Shown here: piece after piece, positions 1 through 7,293 of the stretch
Layout: the number at the start of each line of letters is the position of its first letter
How positions within the stretch are numbered: the stretch's first letter is position 1
Assembly (NCBI GenBank): GCA_943358395.1
Contig: CALRGY010000008.1
Coordinates: forward strand, 1-41,789
Reading direction: 5' to 3'
Origin: Candidatus Uhrbacteria bacterium
Lineage (GTDB): Bacteria > Patescibacteriota > Patescibacteriia > UBA9934
DNA length: 41,789 nucleotides
Translations under genes and position numbers: made by a program
The notes under the pieces: generated by a model
Told to the model about the DNA's origin: nothing
The model's input: the letters and a program-made list of their open reading frames with translations, nothing else
Databases searched by the model: none

Positions 1-100
1 GGCTCACCGCGCCATCCAGGGCTCTGGAAAGTCCCGTCGCGGTCGTTTGTGAAAATGAGGAGATGAGATAGTCGGTGTAGAGGTCGAGATGTTTTTCCAT
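1..100 (-). CDS. Transposase, N-terminal fragment (cut by window edge)
   Basis: The reverse strand from 100 reads M-E-K-H-L-D-L-Y-T-D-Y-L-I-S-S-F, then a segment ending T-A-T-G-L-S-R-A-L-D-G-A-V-S, open to the window edge (33 codons). This N-terminus matches what I recall of DDE transposases of the IS4/IS701-like group, in which the catalytic residues lie further on. The bases between its ATG and the neighbouring gene end (101-153) would contain the insertion-sequence end. The IS family is inferred from memory of the N-terminal motif only. The element probably lies outside the window to the left. Confidence 0.65.
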   Translation of the reverse strand, partial: MEKHLDLYTDYLISSFSQTTATGLSRALDGAVS

Positions 101-153
101 ACAGCCTCAAGCATAGCAGGAAGAGTGAGGGACTGCGTAAGGTGAGTTATTTA

Positions 154-1338
154 CTATCCCAAAATAATTCTCCAAATTCCTGTTATTCCATCAACGGTAC
201 CGAAGAATGTCAGATGTTTGCCGTTTGCGTCGGGCCAGATGGCGGTGATGGATGCGTTTTCGAGGAGTGTGGTGGTGTTGCGGGTGGTGTACTTTTCGCG
301 TTCAATGGCAGTGATGCTTGAGGGGGTTGCAAAGAAGAGGGCGTGATTGCTGGTGTGCCACGCCAGGGCAATGATGGGTTCGCTTTGACGGGTAATAAGC
401 GTGCGTTCGCCGGTGCTTGGGGTGTAGATGTCGATTTCATTGCCGTCGGATGCGGCAAGAAGAGTTTCGTCGGTGCCTGTGGCGAGGAGTGTGGTGGGGA
501 TGTCGATGTGCGTAACGGTTTGTGTGCGCAGGTTGAGTGCGTACGCGCGGTTACGGGTATCGGTGAAGAGCGCAAGATCGGTGTTTCGGAACATGGGGGT
601 ATATGTGCTGAGCGGTAGGAGTGTGATGAGAGTATTGGTGCTGAAAAGCCGAAGCTCGACATTGGAGCCATTATTGACGAACGCATATTCGGGAAGCATG
701 GCGATTGCCTTTGCAGCAGCCTCTTCATCGAGAAGTATCCCACCGTCGACGGGAATTGCGGCGGTGACTGTGGTGGAATCATCGGCGCTCAAGAGAAGAA
801 CAGATTCATCGTTGTTGAGCGCAATGTGTGTGATTGCGGTTCCAACATCGTCAGAAAGTTTTCGCTGCAACCGGGTAACGGTGTCGTATCGCCAGATGTG
901 ATGCGCGCTCGCAGAAGGTACTAAGAGATAGATAAATCGCCCGCTGCGATCTCCGGTAACAGAAAGTGCAGTTTCTTCGAGAAGAAGCTCTGGTGCGGTT
1001 TGAGCAAAAAGCAATGCGGTAATGTACGTTGTTGACCCGCTGTTCACGGTAACGTGCTGGTTCCAGGGCTGATAGCCTTCTTTTTCAAGAAGCACAGTGT
1101 ACTCTCCGGGGGTAAGCCGCTGTGCAACGTATGGTGTTTTTTCTGCTACCTGTACGTTTTGAATGGATGCTTTTGCTCCTCGGGGCAGGGTTGTTATGGC
1201 AATAACCCCTGTGCGCTGTACGCGCCAGGTATTCATGTTTAAGCGATAGCCTGCGGTATATAAAACGACACATGGCGTGCCAACCACAAAAAACCCAAGA
1301 AACAGGAGAAAAATTCCATTTCGAATCTTTCGGTGCAT
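154..1338 (-). CDS. PEGA-domain membrane-anchored surface protein
   Basis: This is a 394-residue protein with a basic start (M-H-R-K-I-R-N), one hydrophobic anchor at about residues 5-28 and then an extracellular part. Residues of about 45-105 form a PEGA domain: I-T-T-L-P-R-G-A-K-A-S-I, T-P-Y-V and L-x-P-G-E-Y-T-V-x-L-x-K-E-G-Y are the family's landmarks. The rest (about 110-394) has repeated short beta-strand blocks with WD/propeller-like character (for example I-A-L-A-W, I-W-R-I-I-L-G at the end). PEGA domains are surface beta-sandwiches of unclear binding role. I chose the ATG at 1338, not 1413, because the hydrophobic anchor follows it directly and a TACACT box lies 6 nt upstream. It is divergent from ctp with only 44 bp between the start codons. 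Confidence 0.8.
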   Translation of the reverse strand: MHRKIRNGIFLLFLGFFVVGTPCVVLYTAGYRLNMNTWRVQRTGVIAITTLPRGAKASIQNVQVAEKTPYVAQRLTPGEYTVLLEKEGYQPWNQHVTVNSGSTTYITALLFAQTAPELLLEETALSVTGDRSGRFIYLLVPSASAHHIWRYDTVTRLQRKLSDDVGTAITHIALNNDESVLLLSADDSTTVTAAIPVDGGILLDEEAAAKAIAMLPEYAFVNNGSNVELRLFSTNTLITLLPLSTYTPMFRNTDLALFTDTRNRAYALNLRTQTVTHIDIPTTLLATGTDETLLAASDGNEIDIYTPSTGERTLITRQSEPIIALAWHTSNHALFFATPSSITAIEREKYTTRNTTTLLENASITAIWPDANGKHLTFFGTVDGITGIWRIILG

Positions 1339-1344
1339 AGCCAG

Positions 1345-1374
1345 AGTGTAGCACGCCCATGCCTGTGTTACTAT
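1345..1374. promoter_or_regulatory. Divergent -10 boxes for the PEGA gene and ctp
   Basis: On the minus strand TACACT (1350-1345) lies 6 nt before the PEGA-gene ATG. On the plus strand TACTAT (1369-1374) lies 8 nt before the ctp ATG at 1383. Neither gene has a Shine-Dalgarno sequence. Transcripts would start at or next to the ATG, so both are probably leaderless. No good -35 hexamer is visible for either. Confidence 0.55.
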
Positions 1375-1382
1375 GCTCGTAT

Positions 1383-2615
1383 ATGAGTGTTTCCCGTTCG
1401 CCTTTGGCACCACCGGTGCGTGCGTTTGGTGCGATTATGGTTGCGGTATTGTGTGTGACGTTTGGGTACATGGTTGGTGAACAGCGTGCCACGCGTGCTG
1501 CTGTGCCTGCCGGCGAAGGGCGTGTGCTTGGGCAGGGCATTACGCCGCCCGATGTGAGTAACGATGCAGATTTTTCTACGTTTTGGAATGTATGGACGTT
1601 GGTGCGTAGCGCATACGTCGATCAACCAGTTTCTGAAAAGAATCTGTATTACGGTTCTATTGGCGGCATGGTTGCTTCGTTGAACGATCCATACTCCACG
1701 TACTTTACGCCAGAAGATGCCCAAGCATTTGGTGAAGAATTAGCAGGAAGCTTTTTTGGCATTGGTGCGCAGCTCGATACGAAGGATAATCAGATTGTGG
1801 TGGTGGCACCCTTGCCTGGCACACCTGCGGAACGGGCTGGCCTTCGAACGGGTGACGTGATTGCTGCGGTGGACGGTACGGGAACAGAGGGAATGGCAAT
1901 TGATGAAGTGGTGCACCGTATTCGTGGAGCAAAGGGCACAACGGTAACGGTGAGCATTCTGCGTGCCGATGATGAGAATCTTCGCGATATCGCTATCGTA
2001 CGAGACGAAATTTCTATCGATAGCGTGACGTATGCAATGAACGACGATTCCGTTGCGACGATTGTTGTTTCGTTGTTTAACGAAGATACGTCTTCGTTAT
2101 TTGCTCAAGCCGCGGAACGTGCGTTGGCAGACGGAGCAACGAGCATGGTGCTTGATTTGCGGAATAATCCGGGTGGTTTACTTGAATCTGCTATCGATTT
2201 AGCAGGGTACTGGATTCCTCGTGGCGGCACTGCGGTTATTGAGGACGTTCGTGGAGTACGAACGGAGTACCCAACGTCTGGATCGGGGAGTCTTTCTACG
2301 ATTCCGACCGTTGTGCTGGTGAATGGCGGATCTGCATCGGCATCGGAGATTCTTGCAGGCGCACTGCAAGATGCGCAAAAGGCAACGGTGATTGGCGAAC
2401 AAACATTCGGTAAAGGATCGGTTCAGGAATACCACGATCTTCCCGATGGTGGTGCGGTAAAGATTACTGTAGCGCGATGGCTTACACCGCTTGGGCGGTC
2501 GATCGACAAACACGGCATTACTCCAGACAGTGTGGTTTCTCTTACTCTTGAAGACGTTCATGCAAACCTCGATCCCCAACGCACCGCGGCGCTCGATTTC
2601 CTCCAGAAGAAGTAA
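1383..2615 (+). CDS. ctpA: S41-family carboxy-terminal processing protease
   Basis: A 410-residue serine protease of the Ctp/Prc family, which cleaves proteins near their C-termini outside the cytoplasmic membrane. There is an N-terminal membrane anchor (about residues 14-32), an S41 N-terminal helical part (D-F-S-T-F-W-N-V-W, about 60-110, with D-P-Y-S-T-Y-F), a PDZ domain (about 125-200; P-G-T-P-A-E-R-A-G-L-R-T-G-D) and the catalytic domain (about 205-395). The expected catalytic Ser is Ser319 in S-A-S-A-S-E and the general-base Lys is Lys344 in F-G-K-G-S-V-Q; their spacing of 25 is that of Prc. Start 1383 is preferred over 1359 because of the -10 box 8 nt upstream. The 3' end overlaps the Nudix gene by 56 bp. 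Confidence 0.93.
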   Translation: MSVSRSPLAPPVRAFGAIMVAVLCVTFGYMVGEQRATRAAVPAGEGRVLGQGITPPDVSNDADFSTFWNVWTLVRSAYVDQPVSEKNLYYGSIGGMVASLNDPYSTYFTPEDAQAFGEELAGSFFGIGAQLDTKDNQIVVVAPLPGTPAERAGLRTGDVIAAVDGTGTEGMAIDEVVHRIRGAKGTTVTVSILRADDENLRDIAIVRDEISIDSVTYAMNDDSVATIVVSLFNEDTSSLFAQAAERALADGATSMVLDLRNNPGGLLESAIDLAGYWIPRGGTAVIEDVRGVRTEYPTSGSGSLSTIPTVVLVNGGSASASEILAGALQDAQKATVIGEQTFGKGSVQEYHDLPDGGAVKITVARWLTPLGRSIDKHGITPDSVVSLTLEDVHANLDPQRTAALDFLQKK

Positions 2616-3177
2616 GGGGGAAGAAGAACGCCATCGTATTGAGGTCTCTGCAGGAGGCTTAGTCTTTAAGCGTGTCAACGGGCTGGTATACTTTGCAATG
2701 GTAAAGGACTCGTACGGTAAATGGGCGTTCCCCAAAGGTCATGTGCGGCAGGGCGAATCGTATCGTGACGGTGCGGTGCGAGAGATTCACGAAGAAATGG
2801 GATTAACGGGTTTGCGGATGGTGTGCCGTTTAGACACCATCGACATCTGGTTCCGTGACCGTTTCGTGCATAAGGGCAAGCTCGTCCACAAGTACATTCA
2901 CTATTTCTTGTTTGAAGCCGATGCTCGTGCAGCGGTTCGCCGGCCATCGCCGCAAGAGCAAGGGGAAACCATTCGTGCCGTGGGCTGGGTGCCGGCACGG
3001 GACTTGCTTCGCAGATCCAGTTACCGTGACATGGTGCATATCATTAAGAAAGCGTTGCGATTATGCTCGTCTCCCTCCTCAGCGATGTCCGTTCCCTTGG
3101 CCCCAGCGGCGCCATTGTTGACGTCCCAGACGGATACGCCCGAAGCTTCCTCTTCCCTGAACACCTTGCGGTTTTAG
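2560..3177 (+). CDS. Nudix hydrolase
   Basis: The Nudix box is complete: G-H-V-R-Q-G-E, seven residues, then R-E-I-H-E-E-M-G-L, matching GX5EX7REUXEEXGU. These enzymes hydrolyse nucleoside diphosphate derivatives with Mg2+ held by the box glutamates. The substrate here is unknown; a general (di)nucleotide-cleaning role is typical for this size class. The domain itself starts near R-I-E-V-S-A-G-G at 2635, so the true start is uncertain: ATG 2560 lies inside ctp, and a rarer start nearer 2635 after the purine-rich stretch at 2614-2626 is possible. The last 38 residues are encoded in a second frame of rplI and look low-complexity, so the functional domain ends at about 3062. Confidence 0.85.
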   Translation: MQTSIPNAPRRSISSRRSKGEEERHRIEVSAGGLVFKRVNGLVYFAMVKDSYGKWAFPKGHVRQGESYRDGAVREIHEEMGLTGLRMVCRLDTIDIWFRDRFVHKGKLVHKYIHYFLFEADARAAVRRPSPQEQGETIRAVGWVPARDLLRRSSYRDMVHIIKKALRLCSSPSSAMSVPLAPAAPLLTSQTDTPEASSSLNTLRF

Positions 3178-3494
3178 CCACAACGCATGCAGTTGCGGCA
3201 GATAAAGCGCTCGATGATCGACCAAAAGAAACGAAAGCAGAACGCGAAGAGCGTCAGCTCGCCAGCGAAATCGACGGCCTTGAAGTGGTGATTCCTATGA
3301 AAGCAGAGAAAAATCTTCCTGCTCAAGCCGTTACTGCCGATGATGTGCGAAAAGGATTAAAAGAGCTTGGGTTTAAGATTCCGCGTGAGTATTTGAAAAT
3401 GGATTCCCTTACCGATTTTGGTGCCGTCGACGTACCAGTGGTGTTCCCATCGGGGTTTGAGTCTCAACTTTCCGTCATTATCGAAGCAGCCTAA
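3063..3494 (+). CDS. rplI: 50S ribosomal protein bL9
   Basis: This 143-residue protein has the bL9 N-terminal RNA-binding domain (L-L-S-D-V-R-S-L-G-P-S-G, then D-V-P-D-G-Y-A-R-S-F-L-F-P), a long connecting helix rich in K, E and R (about 50-80) and the C-terminal domain ending in V-I-I-E-A-A. bL9 binds 23S rRNA near the L1 stalk and supports reading-frame maintenance. The start at 3063 fits the family length exactly. The first 115 bases overlap the end of the Nudix ORF in another frame. Some CPR lineages are reported to lack bL9, so its presence is mildly informative for placement. Confidence 0.95.
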   Translation: MLVSLLSDVRSLGPSGAIVDVPDGYARSFLFPEHLAVLATTHAVAADKALDDRPKETKAEREERQLASEIDGLEVVIPMKAEKNLPAQAVTADDVRKGLKELGFKIPREYLKMDSLTDFGAVDVPVVFPSGFESQLSVIIEAA

Positions 3495-3508
3495 ACAGCT
3501 GCTTTTTT
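3485..3508 (+). terminator. Hairpin plus T-run between rplI and pyrG
   Basis: AGCAGC (3485-3490) and GCTGCT (3498-3503) form a 6-bp stem with a 7-nt loop, followed by a run of T. The hairpin contains the rplI stop codon and ends 2 bp before the pyrG ATG, so it could be a weak terminator or attenuator that sets pyrG expression. Confidence 0.5.
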
Positions 3509-3510
3509 CT

Positions 3511-5145
3511 ATGCGCCATCGATATATTTTCATTGTTGGGGGAGTGATGAGTGGTGTTGGGAAGGGGACGAGTAGTGCAGCGCTTGGGCTGACATTGAAA
3601 GCGCGCGGTTTTTCTGTGACTGCCGTAAAGATTGATCCGTATGTGAATGTGGATGCGGGAACGATGAATCCCGTAGAGCATGGTGAAGTGTTCGTCACAA
3701 TCGACGGTGACGAAACGGATCAAGACATTGGCAACTACGAGCGATTCTTGGACGAGGACATTACGTCGCTGAATTACATGACCACGGGCCGTGTATATCA
3801 ATCGGTGATTGAGCGCGAACGACGGGGTGATTATCACGGGAAATGCGTTGAAGTTGTTCCTCGCGTTCCGGAAGAAGTCATCGACCGCTTGGAGAAAGCG
3901 GCAAAGAACGCAAAGGCGGATTTCGTGCTGGTCGAAATCGGTGGCACAGTGGGGGAGTACGAAAACATTCTTTTTCTCGAGGCGATTCGCATGATGAAGC
4001 TGAAGAATCCCGATGATGTTCGCACAGTACTCGTGAGCTATCTCCCCGTTCCACCATCCATCGGTGAAATGAAAACAAAGCCCACGCAGCATGCGGTTCG
4101 TGAAGTGAACCGTATTGGGATCAATCCAGAATTCCTTATCTGCCGATCAGAAGTTGCGCTCGATGCCCCACGTCGTGAAAAGCTGAGTCGATTCTGTGGC
4201 GTGCATCCTTCCCACATTATCACTGCGCCAAATGCGCGATCGATTTATGAGGTGCCAAAACTGTTCGATGAACAAGGATTTGCAGACTCGATGCTGAAAT
4301 CGTTTCGTATGAAATCGCGAATGATTCCCGATCTTACCGCGTGGAATTCGCTTGTGAATATTATCGAAACGGTCGATCGCCCCGTTCGCATCGGTGTCAT
4401 CGGAAAATACTTCTCAACTGGCGATTTCGTGTTGTCTGACGCGTATCTTTCTGTGCTTGAGGCTATTAAACATGCCGCATGGAGCATTCATCGGAAACCA
4501 GTGATCGAATGGCTGAACTCTGAGGCGTATGAGCAGGATCCTTCAAGGCTCAAGGAGCTTGATGATTTCGATGGCGTTCTTGTGCCGGGTGGATGGGGTT
4601 CGCGGGGCATTGAGGGGAAAATCGCTGCGATTCGTTATGTCCGTGAACACAACATCCCGTACTTTGGCATCTGTTACGGTATGCAATGTGCGGTGATCGA
4701 GTACGCACGGTCGGTGCTCGAGCTTACCGATGCACATACCACGGAGATTGCGCCAAAAACCCAGAACCCCGTTATTCACCTGATGAACGATCAAGCGAAG
4801 AAACTCAAGGAAACCGGTATCGGCGGAACGCTGCGATTAGGATCGTATCCATGTGATCTCAAGACGGGATCGATTTCTCGTACTGCCTATGGGTCCAATT
4901 CGACCGATGAACGCCATCGCCACAGATACGAATTCAACAACGACTATCGTCAACAGCTTATCGATGCTGGACTCATCATCGCCGGCACGTCACCAGACAA
5001 TCGTCTTGTTGAAATTATCGAAATCCCCAATCATCCATTTTTCGTCGGCGTACAATTCCACCCCGAATTCCAATCCCGACCACTTCGTCCGCACCCGTTG
5101 TTTGTGGGTTTCCTGAAGGCGGCATCGATACGTAAGAAGAAATAA
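3511..5145 (+). CDS. pyrG: CTP synthase
   Basis: A 544-residue, full-length CTP synthase, which aminates UTP to CTP using ATP and glutamine in the cytoplasm. The N-terminal synthetase domain has the P-loop G-G-V-M-S-G-V-G-K-G (about 10-19), the D-P-Y-x-N-V-D-A-G-T-M-N-P and G-E-V-F-V-T-x-D-G motifs and E-I-G-G-T-V-G. The C-terminal class I glutamine amidotransferase domain has nucleophile Cys388 in G-I-C-Y-G-M-Q and His517/Glu519 in F-H-P-E-F. ATG 3511 follows directly on a hairpin and has no Shine-Dalgarno sequence; it is the only start that gives the family N-terminus (M-R-H-R-Y-I-F-I-V-G-G). A strong hairpin follows the stop codon. Confidence 0.97.
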   Translation: MRHRYIFIVGGVMSGVGKGTSSAALGLTLKARGFSVTAVKIDPYVNVDAGTMNPVEHGEVFVTIDGDETDQDIGNYERFLDEDITSLNYMTTGRVYQSVIERERRGDYHGKCVEVVPRVPEEVIDRLEKAAKNAKADFVLVEIGGTVGEYENILFLEAIRMMKLKNPDDVRTVLVSYLPVPPSIGEMKTKPTQHAVREVNRIGINPEFLICRSEVALDAPRREKLSRFCGVHPSHIITAPNARSIYEVPKLFDEQGFADSMLKSFRMKSRMIPDLTAWNSLVNIIETVDRPVRIGVIGKYFSTGDFVLSDAYLSVLEAIKHAAWSIHRKPVIEWLNSEAYEQDPSRLKELDDFDGVLVPGGWGSRGIEGKIAAIRYVREHNIPYFGICYGMQCAVIEYARSVLELTDAHTTEIAPKTQNPVIHLMNDQAKKLKETGIGGTLRLGSYPCDLKTGSISRTAYGSNSTDERHRHRYEFNNDYRQQLIDAGLIIAGTSPDNRLVEIIEIPNHPFFVGVQFHPEFQSRPLRPHPLFVGFLKAASIRKKK

Positions 5146-5152
5146 ACGCGAA

Positions 5153-5180
5153 GAACCGCGCCTTTTCGTAGGCGCGGTTC
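5153..5180. terminator. GC-rich hairpin between convergent genes
   Basis: A perfect 10-bp stem (GAACCGCGCC at 5153-5162 with GGCGCGGTTC at 5171-5180) and an 8-nt loop lie between pyrG and the convergent cysteine-repeat gene. A clear T-run is missing on either strand, so it may be a bidirectional terminator or a 3'-end stabiliser. Confidence 0.6.
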
Positions 5181-5186
5181 GCGTCG

Positions 5187-5426
5187 TTACTGGCCGGCCC
5201 ACTTCACCGGACCGTCGCCTCCGAAGCAGCACCAGGAACATTCACAGCCTGAAGAGTGCGCTCCTGCAGCGGTTGCGATGCTGCCTGCATCGGATGGGTA
5301 GTCGTTGTCAGACCATTGAACGGGTCCATCCCCACCGAAGGTGCAGTATTTGCACTCGCAGTTTGATGCGTGATTTCCTGCGCCTGTCGTGATAGTTCCT
5401 TTGTCTTCCGGCATGATTTTTTCCAT
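5187..5426 (-). CDS. Small protein with two CECxxC-FGGDGPVxW repeats (unknown family)
   Basis: This 79-residue protein consists of two near-identical units with a 38-residue period: G-x-I-x-T-x-A-G-x-H-x-S-x-C-E-C-x-x-C, then a short stretch and F-G-G-D-G-P-V-x-W. Copy 1 spans about residues 10-38 (Cys23, Cys25, Cys28) and copy 2 about 48-76 (Cys61, Cys63, Cys66, plus Cys67). No signal peptide or membrane segment is visible. The C-x-C-x-x-C sets and one His per unit suggest metal binding or disulfides. I do not recognise the family. Start could be Met1 (5426) or Met5 (5414). It is convergent with pyrG and divergent from the TrmB-like regulator. Confidence 0.7.
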   Translation of the reverse strand: MEKIMPEDKGTITTGAGNHASNCECKYCTFGGDGPVQWSDNDYPSDAGSIATAAGAHSSGCECSWCCFGGDGPVKWAGQ

Positions 5427-5557
5427 GTGTCGTGTATCGGAAGCATTCCGGTACGTGAGAAGTAGAGCATAAACACATTTGAAATGGAGGATTATCGGCT
5501 ACTTCTTTATAGTCATCGATAAGCGGCTTTATTTGTAGCAGATTCTGAGAATATATT

Positions 5558-5584
5558 TTGACGAGAAAGTCGTCATATTATAGA
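5558..5584 (+). promoter_or_regulatory. Promoter and palindromic operator of the TrmB-like gene
   Basis: TTGACG (5558-5563) and TATAGA (5579-5584) make a -35/-10 pair with a 15-nt spacer. A perfect inverted repeat, TGACGA-N5-TCGTCA (5559-5575), covers the -35 and the spacer, exactly where a repressor would block RNA polymerase. The regulator encoded 10 nt downstream is the obvious candidate ligand, which suggests autoregulation. The rest of the 5427-5594 intergenic stretch is AT-rich with nothing else I can name. Confidence 0.6.
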
Positions 5585-5594
5585 GTTGTTTGTT

Positions 5595-6416
5595 ATGAAC
5601 GATATTCAAGCATCATTGCGTAGTCTTGGGCTCACGAAAAAAGAGAGCGAGATTTTGTTGTCTTTGTATGTTCTCAAGAAAACAACGGTCGCTGGATTGG
5701 CGCGGGAAAGCAAAATGCCTCGGACAACGATCTATACTGCATTAGCAAGTCTTCTCGAAAAACAGATGGTGATGCGGGTGAAGATTGGAAAGCGTGAACT
5801 CTGGGAGGCGATTACGCCGCAGCGACTCCTCGCTATGCAGCAGGAGCAGGTTGTGAATTTGAAGGCAATTATTCCTGATCTTGAAAAACTTACACGCATA
5901 CCGGAGGCAACGAAGAAATCGACAGTTGTTCAATATAAGGGGACGCGAGGGTTGCAGCGCGTATATGACATGATTCTCGACCTTGGAAAAGGCGAGCGAG
6001 CTCTTGGTTTTGAGGGTGGCCGTTCATCGGAGAAAAAGATGAGTATCTTTCCGGAAGAATATTCACGATCGTGGCAAGCTGATATTAAACGAAAAGGCAT
6101 TATTCTGGAGAGTGTTGTGAGCGAAAAGCTGCTCGATGTTATCAAGAGCGCGACTCCAGAAATGCTGAAGGCAGCACATGGGCGTGCGGCGATTACATAC
6201 GTCTTACCGGACGACGTGATGGATTTTCAATCAGATATTCTCGTCTTTGGTCACCACGTTGCAATCATCACGCCGAAATCATTAACCGCTGTAGTTATCA
6301 CCGATTACGTCACAAGTATCGCGTTTAGACACCTTATTCATGCTGTGTGCACGACGGGAGAGAAAATCGATCTCAATACATATATCTCACAAACTTTAGA
6401 AAAGATTCGTCAGTGA
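5595..6416 (+). CDS. TrmB-family transcriptional regulator
   Basis: A 273-residue protein with an N-terminal winged helix of the TrmB type (about residues 5-75: L-G-L-T-K-K-E-S-E-I-L-L-S-L-Y, then P-R-T-T-I-Y-T-A-L-A-S-L as recognition helix and a basic wing), a short coiled linker (about 80-110) and a C-terminal effector domain (about 110-273; Y-K-G-T-R-G-L-Q-R-V-Y-D-M-I). TrmB-like proteins usually sense sugars or other small ligands; the ligand here is unknown. ATG 5595 is chosen over TTG 5586 because of the -10 box 10 nt upstream. It probably binds the palindrome in its own promoter. Confidence 0.8.
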   Translation: MNDIQASLRSLGLTKKESEILLSLYVLKKTTVAGLARESKMPRTTIYTALASLLEKQMVMRVKIGKRELWEAITPQRLLAMQQEQVVNLKAIIPDLEKLTRIPEATKKSTVVQYKGTRGLQRVYDMILDLGKGERALGFEGGRSSEKKMSIFPEEYSRSWQADIKRKGIILESVVSEKLLDVIKSATPEMLKAAHGRAAITYVLPDDVMDFQSDILVFGHHVAIITPKSLTAVVITDYVTSIAFRHLIHAVCTTGEKIDLNTYISQTLEKIRQ

Positions 6417-6468
6417 TTGTAATGTGGATTCTTTCGTCGCATTTTTTGTTCCTCGATGATATGATACT

Positions 6469-6503
6469 TCTCGTCTTCCCCCACGAGACGCTAATATTTT
6501 TTT
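6469..6503 (+). terminator. Small hairpin and T-run before the coiled-coil gene
   Basis: TCTCGT (6469-6474) pairs with ACGAGA (6483-6488), and a run of T follows at 6497-6503. A TATGAT box (6460-6465) sits just upstream, so this may be either the terminator of the regulator gene or an early attenuator for the following gene. Confidence 0.4.
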
Positions 6504-6507
6504 GTAT

Positions 6508-6828
6508 ATGAAAAATGCAGAAGTCGTTATGCTCGTGCGGGAAACTGTTGTTGCAGCTATTTCTAGTGCCCTCAAAGAACAGGATGCGCGATTTGATCAA
6601 AAGCTTTGCGATTTTCGATTGGATATTCGGGATGAGATTCATTCCTGCATTGCTGCATCGGAAGTGCGCACGATGAAAAAGTTAGACGAATTGAGGACTG
6701 AAATGCATACAATAAAGGAAGAGATCATTGATGGCATTACGGACGTTTTGGATGAATCTGTTCTTCCGCAGATCGTCGACCTTCGTACGGATGTTGATCG
6801 AATTACTGTTCGGCTTCAGATGGCGTAA
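6508..6828 (+). CDS. Coiled-coil protein of unknown function
   Basis: A 106-residue acidic protein with no signal peptide or membrane segment. It is almost entirely helical with heptad-like spacing (L-x-E-Q-D-x-R-F-D-Q-K-L, M-K-K-L-D-E-L-R-T-E-M, I-x-D-G-I-T-D-V-L). Similar short coiled-coil proteins in CPR genomes have no assigned function. The ATG at 6508 is used, not the TTG six bases earlier. A 125-bp palindromic repeat begins 10 bp after the stop codon. I do not recognise a named family. Confidence 0.6.
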   Translation: MKNAEVVMLVRETVVAAISSALKEQDARFDQKLCDFRLDIRDEIHSCIAASEVRTMKKLDELRTEMHTIKEEIIDGITDVLDESVLPQIVDLRTDVDRITVRLQMA

Positions 6829-6838
6829 GGAAAATTAA

Positions 6839-6963
6839 TAGGACTTCCTCATTTTGTCTATTTTCGACTCAGATCATCGGAAAATCGTTCAACGTACCGT
6901 TAAGTACGTCTCACGAATTTTCCTCGATCTTCATCGAAACTAGCCTAAAATGAGAAAGTCCTA
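6839..6963. repeat. Palindromic repeat A, copy 1 (125 bp)
   Basis: The element is flanked by TAGGACTT and AAGTCCTA and can fold over its whole length: an outer stem of about 20 bp, a middle stem and an inner ACGTAC-N6-GTACGT hairpin. It has the same length (125 bp) as copies at 22886, 23165 and 26038. It sits just after the coiled-coil gene and directly before a terminator. Confidence 0.9.
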
Positions 6964-6967
6964 ACTA

Positions 6968-7003
6968 AAACTCCCGCACCTTTGGCGCGGGAGTTTGTGT
7001 TTT
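6968..7003. terminator. Bidirectional terminator
   Basis: AAACTCCCGC (6968-6977) and GCGGGAGTTT (6987-6996) form a 10-bp stem with T-rich flanks on both sides, between convergent genes. Confidence 0.8.
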
Positions 7004-7010
7004 ATACGTT

Positions 7011-7283
7011 TTACCGACCTCGCACGTATCCCGGCGTGTAGCCCGATGTGTATCCAGGAGTATATCCGCTGGTATAACCGGGGGTGTAACCAGGTGTTCC
7101 GGGGGCATACCCTGGCGTGTATCCTGAGACGTATCCTGCAGTTTTTGGAAACGGTGCAGTCGGTATGTTTCTGTACATGGATGCTACGCCGATGATGGCG
7201 AACGATGCGACGAGTGCCGTACCAGCAAGAAGTGCAATGGTGCTCGTACGTACTTTTGTTTTGGTCACAGTTTTTATTGCCAT
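7011..7283 (-). CDS. Membrane-anchored GYTPG-repeat protein
   Basis: A 90-residue protein with a basic N-terminus, one hydrophobic segment (about residues 14-36, A-L-L-A-G-T-A-L-V-A-S-F-A-I-I-G-V-A) and an exported tail made of G-Y-T-P-G-Y-T-S pentads and octads up to the C-terminus (V-R-G-R). The tail is low-complexity with alternating Gly and Tyr and resembles wall- or surface-associated Gly-Tyr-rich peptides, but I do not know a named family. The start at 7283 is preferred to 7334 because the basic residues and hydrophobic segment follow it directly. It lies 10 bp downstream of the long membrane-protein gene on the same strand. Confidence 0.65.
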   Translation of the reverse strand: MAIKTVTKTKVRTSTIALLAGTALVASFAIIGVASMYRNIPTAPFPKTAGYVSGYTPGYAPGTPGYTPGYTSGYTPGYTSGYTPGYVRGR

Positions 7284-7293
7284 AGTAGGGGAA

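Noticed and set aside
210-782. Second minus-strand ORF inside the PEGA-protein gene
   Set aside because: Ser/Pro/Thr-rich frame shift of the real gene without any motif.
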